A DNA stretch of 5,062 nt, from assembly GCA_937989585.1 (NCBI GenBank), contig CALKRW010000005.1, positions 1 to 5,062 of the forward strand, given 5' to 3'. The notes beneath the pieces are model-generated. The model ran no database searches and was not told the origin of the DNA. It saw only the letters and a program-made list of their open reading frames with translations. The position numbers were made by a program, and so were the translations under genes. The first letter of the stretch is position 1. Each line of letters starts with the position of its first letter. This document shows, piece after piece, positions 1 through 5,062 of this stretch. Source of the DNA: an uncultured Porphyromonadaceae bacterium. GTDB taxonomy: Bacteria; Bacteroidota; Bacteroidia; Bacteroidales; Muribaculaceae.

Positions 1-1287
1 GTGGGCGTCGGTGACCCAGGGGCCGGCGGGAAGGCAGATGCCGACCTTGAAGAGGGATTCTGAAACGCCGTTTATGTAGGCAGGGGCGTTGCGGTAGACG
101 GGTTGTTTGTGCATGGGCTTCCACAGTGGACGGGACTCGATGCCGGCGGCGTCAAGGACCATGCGCAGGGCCTCGACGTTGTCGTTGGGCTGGCAGTCGG
201 TCGTTGCTGACTCGACGGAGTGTGTTACGCCGGCGGCTCCACCGACAGCGCCGGTGATGACCTGTCTGTAGGCGTTCTCCTGTCCCTTGATGCGGAGGTC
301 GGGATCGAGTGTGGCCGTGCAGAGCCAGAAGTTGGAGTCGAACTCCGGTGAGGGTGCGGTGTGCATCGTGATTCCTTTTACATCTCTCAGCAGTTCTTCG
401 TAGAGGGCCTGGACGTGGCGGTGGTGGGCAATGTGCTCGTCAAGAACCGTCATCTGCGCCCTGCCAATACATGCAGAGATGTTGCTCAGACGATAGTTAT
501 AACCGACTACTTCGTGCTGATAATAGGGATATGATTCGCGGGCTTGGGTCGCGTACCACATTATGGTTTTGCGGGTTTCGGCGTCGGGGCAGATCAAGGC
601 ACCGCCTCCCGAGGTCGTTATCATCTTGTTGCCGTTGAATGAAAGGACTCCGAAATGGCCGAATGTGCCAAGAACCTGCCCTTTGTATCTTGAACCAAAT
701 CCCTCGGCGGCGTCCTCTATAACAGGGATGTCGTATTTATTGGCAACTTTCAGGATTTCTTCAATCTTATATGGCATGCCATATATGGCAACCGGAATAA
801 TGGCTTTCGGCTTCTTCCCCGTCACCTTGATACGGTCAGCGATGGCGTGGTCAAGAAGTTCGGGATTCATGTTCCATGTCTCTCGCTCCGAATCCACCAA
901 AACAGGTGTTGCGCCTAAATAGGCGATTGGATTGGTCGACGCGCAGAATGTGAAAGACTGAACAATCACCTCGTCGTCAGGTTTGACTCCGCAGGCAATT
1001 AGGGCAAGATGCAACGCGGCAGTGCCTGAGACAAGCGAGGCTACTCGCTTGGGTAATGGAGAATTGAGAATGCATGATTCATAATTGCCAGAAGGCTTTT
1101 CATCATTATACTTTTTACATTCATCATTCTGCATCGGAGAAATTTGATTCACAAAGTTCTCCAGTTCGTGCTCGAAAGCGTCGCAGTCCGGGCCAAGGGG
1201 AACCGCCCAATCCTCGGAAAGTGCAGCCTTGATGAAATCAATCTCCCGCCCGCTCATCCTGGGCTTACAAAGAAGTATCCGTTCCAT
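1..1287 (-). CDS. DegT/DnrJ/EryC1 PLP-dependent sugar aminotransferase (EpsN/PglE-like), 3' end outside window
   Basis: The frame is open from the ATG at 1287 to the left edge: 429 residues, with perhaps 20 C-terminal residues missing. It should be a cytoplasmic enzyme that transfers an amino group, usually from glutamate, to a nucleotide-linked keto sugar. The fold type I aminotransferase motifs are clear: SGTAALH (87-93) binding the PLP phosphate, IEDAAEG (190-196) with Asp192 facing the pyridine nitrogen, and FNGNK (217-221) with Lys221 as the Schiff-base lysine, followed by TTSGGG. The distal RPLWKPMHKQPV block (386-397) is typical of the EpsN/PglE (bacillosamine-type) branch, so a 4-amino-4,6-dideoxy sugar is likely but unproven. 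The start overlaps the cupin stop as TAATG. Two segments are extra relative to EpsN as I remember it: residues about 47-79, AT-rich and unusual, and about 331-369, which I recall in other Bacteroidales homologues. The 3' part is much richer in GC than the upstream genes. Confidence 0.93.
   Translation of the reverse strand, partial: MERILLCKPRMSGREIDFIKAALSEDWAVPLGPDCDAFEHELENFVNQISPMQNDECKKYNDEKPSGNYESCILNSPLPKRVASLVSGTAALHLALIACGVKPDDEVIVQSFTFCASTNPIAYLGATPVLVDSERETWNMNPELLDHAIADRIKVTGKKPKAIIPVAIYGMPYKIEEILKVANKYDIPVIEDAAEGFGSRYKGQVLGTFGHFGVLSFNGNKMITTSGGGALICPDAETRKTIMWYATQARESYPYYQHEVVGYNYRLSNISACIGRAQMTVLDEHIAHHRHVQALYEELLRDVKGITMHTAPSPEFDSNFWLCTATLDPDLRIKGQENAYRQVITGAVGGAAGVTHSVESATTDCQPNDNVEALRMVLDAAGIESRPLWKPMHKQPVYRNAPAYINGVSESLFKVGICLPAGPWVTDAH
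1051..1149 (-). repeat. AT-rich in-frame insert within the aminotransferase gene, possible small interspersed element
   Basis: This segment encodes residues about 47-79, between the helix ending ELENFV and the block KRVASLVSGTAALH. In family members these are joined by only about four or five residues. The inserted peptide is hydrophilic and low in complexity, rich in Asn, Glu, Lys and Ser. The DNA is AT-rich inside a GC-richer gene. It carries imperfect inverted arms at 1067-1082 and 1119-1130, matching 11 of 12 positions with one single-base gap. The arms contain AGAATG/ATTCT-type words and a nearby AATTGAGAAT that I associate with repetitive intergenic DNA in Bacteroidales. The boundaries are approximate, and that it is mobile or repeated elsewhere is inference. 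Confidence 0.45.
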
Positions 1288-1676
1288 TAATCCAACATGT
1301 CTTCAGGTAGAATGGGCATATAGGGACCGTCCTTGACTTCGAGTATGGCTGACGGTTCGATGACCTCCACTGTATGCCATTGTCCTTTGTGTATCTGAAC
1401 ACCATAGTTGCCGATGGTCAGGTCAAGAAGGTAACGCTCTATTTGGCCTCCCATTTCATCGTATAATACCATAAACAGTTTCCCGCGTATAATCATGGTT
1501 GTTTCTGATGTCTCACGATGTCGGTGTATTGGCACGACCGTTCCCGGAAGAAGCACATTGAGCCTACGCTGCGATTTGTCTTCGGCGGAGTTTCTCAAGT
1601 CCATATTCATTCGAAGCCGTGGGCTTTCCTTAGCCTTCTCCACTATTTCGTCAAGCAGTTTGTCGTTGATACTCAT
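1287..1676 (-). CDS. wbuC: WbuC-family cupin-fold metalloprotein
   Basis: A 129-residue cytoplasmic single-domain cupin. Cupin motif 1 is visible as PIHRHRETSETTMIIRG (49-65), giving His51, His53 and Glu58 as probable metal ligands. Motif 2 includes His101 in KGQWHTVEV. The WbuC hallmarks are an N-terminal segment with R-x-N (22-24), a QRRLNVLLPGT block (36-46) and a closing EVKDGPY (113-119). The length fits the family. WbuC genes recur at the ends of O-antigen and capsule clusters. Their reaction is not known to me; a sugar-nucleotide or lipid-linked sugar substrate is only suggested by context. The start overlaps the glycosyltransferase stop as ATGA, and its TAA stop shares one base with the aminotransferase ATG, so it is probably translated by coupling. 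The family call is confident, the function is not. Confidence 0.85.
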   Translation of the reverse strand: MSINDKLLDEIVEKAKESPRLRMNMDLRNSAEDKSQRRLNVLLPGTVVPIHRHRETSETTMIIRGKLFMVLYDEMGGQIERYLLDLTIGNYGVQIHKGQWHTVEVIEPSAILEVKDGPYMPILPEDMLD

Positions 1677-2782
1677 AGTGACATAATTTTAAGCATCTGC
1701 AAATTAACTATTTTTACATCGTATTTTACTTTACAGATTTCATAACTATTTTGCCCCATTATCTTAACTAAATCTGGATTGAGTATAAATTTTTCACATA
1801 ATAAAGCCAATTGACATGGATCTTTCGAATTGACAAAAAAACCATTATGTCCGTCAACTACAGTCTCTTTACATCCTGGCGTTTTTGTAGTTATGATTGG
1901 ACGGCCACTGGCCATAGCCTCCAATATGACACGCGGTGTTCCCTCACGATAATAGGTAGGAAGGACAAAGACAGATGACATGGCGTAATATTTCGCAATA
2001 TCATTTGTTTCCGGAAAAAATTCCACGGTCCCATCATTCACATAAGGCATTAAATCCTCTGACGAAATAGCATCAGGCAATTTATTTTCGAGTTTACCTA
2101 AGATTATGAAACGGGCGTTAGGATGATTATCTTTTACAATCTTCGCAGCCTTCATAAAATCCATTCCTCCTTTAGCATAAATTAATCTTCCCAAAAAGAA
2201 AAAAGTGGGTCTTTCCGGATAAGAGGATGGCTTATATTTATCCATGTTAACGCCGGAACCATTTACGACATGACATTTTTCTTTTTTCACCAGTCCATTA
2301 TCAACAAAGTCGTTCAAATCATCAATATTCTGGAAAATCACCTTTTGTGCTGTTCCTAAACCTATTCGATAGAGTAAAAAAGAAATTATCTTTATGAGGC
2401 GTGCCTTGAGACTTTTATTGGCAAAAAGATACCCGGCTCCAGTTATCATCGCAGTACGTTTTTTGACACCGGCCAGCCAGCCTGCAATTGAACCATAAAT
2501 CACAGGTTTAATTGTATATCCCAAAATTGCATCTGCTTTCTCGGCTTCCATAACGCTTTTTAATTTTAAGCAATATCTTATATCGGCAAATGGATTAATT
2601 CCATTTTTGTTTACAGGGACTTCTATAAATTTTGCACCAAGAGATTCTATTATATCAGCACCTTCCAAATTAGGTCCGGTTACCACAACGTCGTAACCTC
2701 GAGCCATTATGTCCTTTATAAGATCACCTCTAAAGTTATACGCGGATCTGTTTTTCGGAGAAATGAGTATGAACTTTTTCAT
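1673..2782 (-). CDS. GT4-family glycosyltransferase (GT-B fold)
   Basis: A 369-residue retaining glycosyltransferase expected to add one sugar from a nucleotide donor to the undecaprenyl-diphosphate-linked repeat unit at the inner membrane face. The N-terminal acceptor domain (about 1-170) has the RSAYNFRGDLIKDIMARGYDV helix and an ITGAGYLF block (113-120). The C-terminal donor domain begins near GSGVNMDKY (175-183). It holds FLGRLIYAKGG (196-206), with Arg199 and Lys204 placed to bind the nucleotide diphosphate, and the E-x7-E motif (Glu280, Glu288) in REGTPRVILEAMASG. There is no signal peptide or transmembrane helix. It resembles the PglA/CapM type in general plan, but donor and acceptor cannot be read from sequence. 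The ATG shares its first base with the preceding TAA stop, and the gene ends inside the cupin start (ATGA). It is clearly AT-rich, about one third GC in sampled lines, unlike the distal aminotransferase. Confidence 0.92.
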   Translation of the reverse strand: MKKFILISPKNRSAYNFRGDLIKDIMARGYDVVVTGPNLEGADIIESLGAKFIEVPVNKNGINPFADIRYCLKLKSVMEAEKADAILGYTIKPVIYGSIAGWLAGVKKRTAMITGAGYLFANKSLKARLIKIISFLLYRIGLGTAQKVIFQNIDDLNDFVDNGLVKKEKCHVVNGSGVNMDKYKPSSYPERPTFFFLGRLIYAKGGMDFMKAAKIVKDNHPNARFIILGKLENKLPDAISSEDLMPYVNDGTVEFFPETNDIAKYYAMSSVFVLPTYYREGTPRVILEAMASGRPIITTKTPGCKETVVDGHNGFFVNSKDPCQLALLCEKFILNPDLVKIMGQNSYEICKVKYDVKIVNLQMLKIMSL

Positions 2783-3693
2783 TATTGCCCAGTTCTGAAT
2801 TTTTTCAAATTATCGTATATCATATTATACATTCTTACGTTATTCCCATCGCTCACAAACGAATTGTGCGGGCTCACTGCGACATTTCGCATTTTCCACA
2901 AAGGAGATTCTGCCGGCAAGGGCTCCTGTTCAAAAACATCCAATGCGGCAAACAAATCTTTTCGCTCTGTAAGTACATCAACAAGAGCATTCTCATCTAT
3001 CAGACCTCCTCGGGCGATATTTACTATAACGGCATCTTGTTTCATTGCATGAAGCACCTCTCGGCTGATCAAACCTTTGGTAGTCGGCAACAACGGCGCT
3101 GTAACAATCACAACATCAAAGTCATCTATGCGCTGCTCCAGCATCGCAGTTAATTCCATATGATCAAACCAAGCTGTTTTGTTTGTGTGTATATCAAAAC
3201 CTGTGATTTTAGCATCAAAAGCTTTGAAATGTTTTGCAACTTCCTGCCCGACATTGCCTGCCCCAATAACTGCTACTGTGATTCCTGCAATCTCACGCAA
3301 TCCTCTATGTTTTGTCCAGCGACAGTTAATTTGCTCGTCCTTAAAATATTGACCTTGTTTGTAATGTTCAAGCACACGAAAAATCGCCCATTCTGCCATT
3401 GGAGTACTGTAGACGCCTCTGGCATTGTATAATTGTATGCCCCTTGCTTTTATTATATCAACCGGCACACGATCCAAACCGGCACTTGTAAGTTGTATAA
3501 ACTGAAGTCCGGTAAAGTTGTTGATATCATGATACAAAAATAAGCCATTGCAAACTACCGCATCTATTTCCTCGATAGGAAATAGCAGTAGTTCCGACTC
3601 TTGTTGCAGGAAATAAACATTATAGCCCAAGCGTTTTAGGTTATTAATTTGTTCATCTGTATATGGGAAACAGCCTGTAAGCAGTAAATTCAT
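2782..3693 (-). CDS. D-isomer-specific 2-hydroxyacid dehydrogenase (NAD-binding)
   Basis: A 303-residue cytoplasmic oxidoreductase that should interconvert a 2-oxo acid and a D-2-hydroxy acid. The Rossmann nucleotide-binding loop is VIGAGNVG (142-149), of the GxGxxG form, with Asp167 at the end of the second strand, which favours NAD over NADP. The catalytic set of the family is complete: Arg228 in NIARGGLID, Glu257 in DVFEQEPLP and His276 in SPHNS. The substrate-side domain contains TSAGLDRVP (69-77). It is slightly shorter than typical members (310-330 residues) but has no obvious gap. Related enzymes act on phosphoglycerate, glyoxylate, hydroxypyruvate or lactate; the substrate here is unknown. 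It overlaps the aldolase by four bases (ATGA) and the glycosyltransferase by one (TAATG). Such tight pairing with an aldolase suggests that it reduces or oxidises the aldolase's oxo-acid product or substrate. Confidence 0.93.
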   Translation of the reverse strand: MNLLLTGCFPYTDEQINNLKRLGYNVYFLQQESELLLFPIEEIDAVVCNGLFLYHDINNFTGLQFIQLTSAGLDRVPVDIIKARGIQLYNARGVYSTPMAEWAIFRVLEHYKQGQYFKDEQINCRWTKHRGLREIAGITVAVIGAGNVGQEVAKHFKAFDAKITGFDIHTNKTAWFDHMELTAMLEQRIDDFDVVIVTAPLLPTTKGLISREVLHAMKQDAVIVNIARGGLIDENALVDVLTERKDLFAALDVFEQEPLPAESPLWKMRNVAVSPHNSFVSDGNNVRMYNMIYDNLKKFRTGQ

Positions 3694-4541
3694 GACAAAT
3701 GTGATTTTAAATAATTATTGGTGACAAATTCATTTACAGAATTAATCACATCTTTTCTATTGTCGGTGAAATACAAAGCCGCATCTGTGGCTTCCTTTTC
3801 TTGTCGGCGTATTTCCGCTATTCCCGCTTTGAAAATTTCCTCTATTTTGTCAAGTTCTTTTACTTTATCAGTATTGCAGAAACTTCGAGATACAATAACC
3901 ATAGAGGATCCAAGCCTGTAATGTTCTTTCAATACTTTTGAACCGGGAAGAATACCACCATGTAATGTTGCTATACCTCCAAATCCGAAAGGAATGCCCT
4001 TGGCTTTTATTTTTCCACTCAACCGGTCCACTGTGCCATCTGCGAGCAATTCAAACATGAATTTTTTACCTAATGCCAGATGCAAATCGTTTAGACCGAT
4101 ATGTATCATATCAATGCCTTTAAGTTCTACAATTTCATCCAATAGCAATGCTGCTTCCGGAGTTTCCACCAATAAACATGTTTTGGCTCTCCCGTTAACG
4201 AGGTCAAGAAACATCTTAACTTCATCCAACCGTTTGAAGAACGGAAGCATTACTATGTCTGCTCCGGCTTTAATCGTTTCTTCTATCTCTTCTTGCGACG
4301 AAAAATAGTTATCTAGGGCTTCATGAATAGGGTTTACTCTCACCAACACTTTTGCCTGTGTCACACTGTTTTTTATAAGAGCGACATCGTCTATGGTATG
4401 ATGATTCTTCACTGAATCCAGGCATCCTTGCCGGGCATCCTTTCCGATGAATTCCATGTCAACGAAAATCCAATCAACCCCATACCGTTCTGCTATTCGT
4501 GCAATTTCAGGGCGATTTGTAATATACATTAATTTAAGCAT
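3690..4541 (-). CDS. HpcH/HpaI aldolase / citrate lyase-family protein
   Basis: A 283-residue TIM-barrel protein of the PEP/pyruvate-utilising aldolase superfamily, cytoplasmic. Recognisable strands are VDWIFVDMEF (22-31), LVRVNPI (66-72) with Arg68 in the usual carboxylate-binding place, ADIVMLPFF (94-102), LLVETPEA (123-130) with Glu126, and IHIGLNDLHLALG (146-158) with Asp152. Glu126 and Asp152 fit the divalent-metal ligands of HpaI. The position of the HpaI catalytic histidine (DxEH) holds Phe31, so mechanism or substrate may differ from classical 4-hydroxy-2-oxo-acid aldolases. I recall related polysaccharide-cluster proteins that also lack this histidine. The expected chemistry is carbon-carbon bond formation or cleavage with an enolate of pyruvate or a similar donor. 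It starts 14 bases after the sugar transferase stop and ends inside the dehydrogenase start (ATGA). A weak GGGA precedes the ATG. The barrel core is followed by a charged helical C-terminal tail (about 225-283). Confidence 0.88.
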   Translation of the reverse strand: MLKLMYITNRPEIARIAERYGVDWIFVDMEFIGKDARQGCLDSVKNHHTIDDVALIKNSVTQAKVLVRVNPIHEALDNYFSSQEEIEETIKAGADIVMLPFFKRLDEVKMFLDLVNGRAKTCLLVETPEAALLLDEIVELKGIDMIHIGLNDLHLALGKKFMFELLADGTVDRLSGKIKAKGIPFGFGGIATLHGGILPGSKVLKEHYRLGSSMVIVSRSFCNTDKVKELDKIEEIFKAGIAEIRRQEKEATDAALYFTDNRKDVINSVNEFVTNNYLKSHLS

Positions 4542-4555
4542 ACGTCCCGATTGTT

Positions 4556-5009
4556 TTATTGTTTTGTTTCCGTAAGGTTGGAGTTGTTTGCGTTTGCAGC
4601 CACTTTAAAGATTGTCAAAATAAAAATTTTGACATCGAGAACAAAGGAATAATTCTGAGCATACCATACATTGAGCTTAATACGCTCCGGCCATGGAACC
4701 TCTTTCCGGCCATTGACCTGTGCCCAACCCGTTACGCCCGGCAATACATCAAACATATGTTTTTGATGGTCGGTGTATTGTTCATACGGCCAAGGATGAT
4801 ACGTTAATGCCGGTCTTGGACCGATCAAGGCCATATCTCCTTTAAGTATGTTGAATAACTGAGGTAGTTCATCGATACTGGTTGCCCGGATGAATTTCCC
4901 CACTCTTGTTATACGAGAATCGCCTTTAAATGAGTACACTCCGGATCCCTGTTTTTCAGCGTTGACAATCATGGATCTGAATTTAAAGATATTAAAAGGC
5001 TTGCCATTT
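4556..5009 (-). pseudogene. Bacterial sugar transferase (polyprenyl-phosphate glycosyl-1-phosphate transferase), 5' end removed by an insertion sequence
   Basis: The native part begins at NGKPFNIFKFRSM, where full-length monotopic enzymes such as PglC are already near residue 50. The family transfers a sugar-1-phosphate from a UDP-sugar to undecaprenyl phosphate, starting repeat-unit assembly at the inner membrane. Retained motifs, numbered from a TTG at 5035, are KFRSM (18-22), SIDELPQLFN (53-62) with the catalytic Asp55-Glu56 dyad, GDMALIGPRP (66-75), PGVTGWAQVNGR (99-110) and the membrane-associating tail NYSFVLDVKIF (128-138). The N-terminal re-entrant membrane helix and the following basic segment are absent. 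Upstream of 5009 the frame reads through an IS end, so the first nine residues of the longest open frame (TTG at 5035) are IS-encoded. The fragment is probably inactive or misplaced. If the host makes this polysaccharide, another initiating transferase must act, or the insertion is present in only part of the population. Confidence 0.8.
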
Positions 5010-5062
5010 TGAACTGCACCCCAAAAGTTAGACAAAAAACTTTTGGGGTGCTTTTTATGAAG
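5010..5062 (+). mobile_element. Terminus of an IS3-family (IS150-like) insertion sequence, rest outside window
   Basis: Starting at TGAACTGCACCCC (5010-5022), the sequence matches the terminal inverted-repeat style of IS3-family elements of the IS150 group as I remember it (TG at the tip, then CTGCACCC and AAAAGTT). The boundary falls exactly where the sugar transferase loses similarity to its family. Inside the end lies a perfect hairpin and then an ATG-AAG at 5057-5062 pointing right, a suitable start for the first transposase frame. Only six bases of that frame are present, so the transposase itself cannot be verified. The flanking bases TTT (5007-5009) or ATTT (5006-5009) are candidates for the short target duplication. 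Confidence 0.7.
5016..5056 (+). terminator. Perfect hairpin plus T-run inside the IS end, terminator-like
   Basis: A 14-bp perfect inverted repeat (5016-5029 GCACCCCAAAAGTT paired with 5038-5051) encloses an 8-base loop (5030-5037) and is followed by TTTTT (5052-5056), directly before the ATG at 5057. On the plus strand this has the form of a rho-independent terminator. In an IS it could stop transcription entering from outside, or hide the transposase start, so limiting transposition. The role is inferred; the structure is read directly. On the minus strand the hairpin is preceded by an A-run and not followed by a T-run, so it should not terminate outward transcription as well. Confidence 0.55.

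Noticed and set aside
563..922. Plus-strand open frame of 119 codons opposite the aminotransferase
   Set aside because: It lies wholly antisense to a well-supported gene with catalytic motifs, shows no recognisable domain, and is explained by the GC-rich codon pattern of the opposite strand.
3564..3585. Perfect 8-bp inverted repeat with a 6-base loop
   Set aside because: It lies inside the dehydrogenase coding sequence, has no T-run and sits far from any gene end, so it is probably chance.
2785..4308. Several plus-strand open frames of 62-122 codons opposite the dehydrogenase and aldolase
   Set aside because: They are antisense shadows with no motif, no promoter and compositions reflecting the reverse strand.
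4542..4555. 14-base gap between the sugar transferase and the aldolase as a regulatory site
   Set aside because: It is too short for a promoter or terminator and holds only a weak GGGA that could be a ribosome-binding remnant.
5016..5040. Possible Bacteroides-type -7 element (TAnnTTTG-like) reading leftward out of the IS end
   Set aside because: The match has the wrong internal spacing (TA, three bases, TTTG) and no -33 TTTG at a suitable distance, so an outward promoter is not supported.
1..5062. CRISPR arrays, tRNA or rRNA genes, riboswitches
   Set aside because: No spaced direct repeats or RNA gene signatures were seen, and almost every base is in a supported minus-strand gene or the IS end.

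Overview
The window is a stretch of a surface-polysaccharide (capsule, O-antigen or exopolysaccharide) biosynthesis operon, most likely from a gut-type Bacteroidales bacterium. The evidence is the gene mix, the close fit of the aminotransferase and sugar transferase to Bacteroidales proteins as I remember them, the lack of convincing Shine-Dalgarno sequences before the starts, and strong base-composition mosaicism. No database search was possible, so the taxonomic call is an inference.

All genes lie on the minus strand, so transcription runs from the right edge to the left. In that order they are: a 5'-truncated polyprenyl-phosphate sugar-1-phosphate transferase (about 4556-5009); an HpcH/HpaI-type aldolase (3690-4541); a D-isomer 2-hydroxyacid dehydrogenase (2782-3693); a GT4 glycosyltransferase (1673-2782); a WbuC-type cupin (1287-1676); and a DegT/DnrJ/EryC1 sugar aminotransferase (1-1287) that runs off the left edge. 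After a 14-base gap behind the first gene, every junction overlaps, alternating ATGA (4 bases) and TAATG (1 base), so translation is probably coupled. No intergenic stretch is longer than 14 bases.

At the right edge, from about 5010, the sugar transferase reading frame runs into what looks like the terminal inverted repeat of an IS3-family (IS150-like) insertion sequence. It contains a perfect 14-bp hairpin followed by a T-run, and an ATG pointing out of the window. The sugar transferase has lost about its first 50 residues, including the membrane-anchoring helix, so this copy is probably non-functional.

A plausible joint role is as follows. The sugar transferase would start the repeat unit on undecaprenyl phosphate, the GT4 enzyme would add a further sugar, and the EpsN/PglE-like aminotransferase would make an amino sugar nucleotide. 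The aldolase and dehydrogenase could make a hydroxy-acid building block for decoration. Points for a second look are the IS disruption, the aldolase-dehydrogenase pair, and an AT-rich in-frame insert of about 100 bp in the aminotransferase gene.
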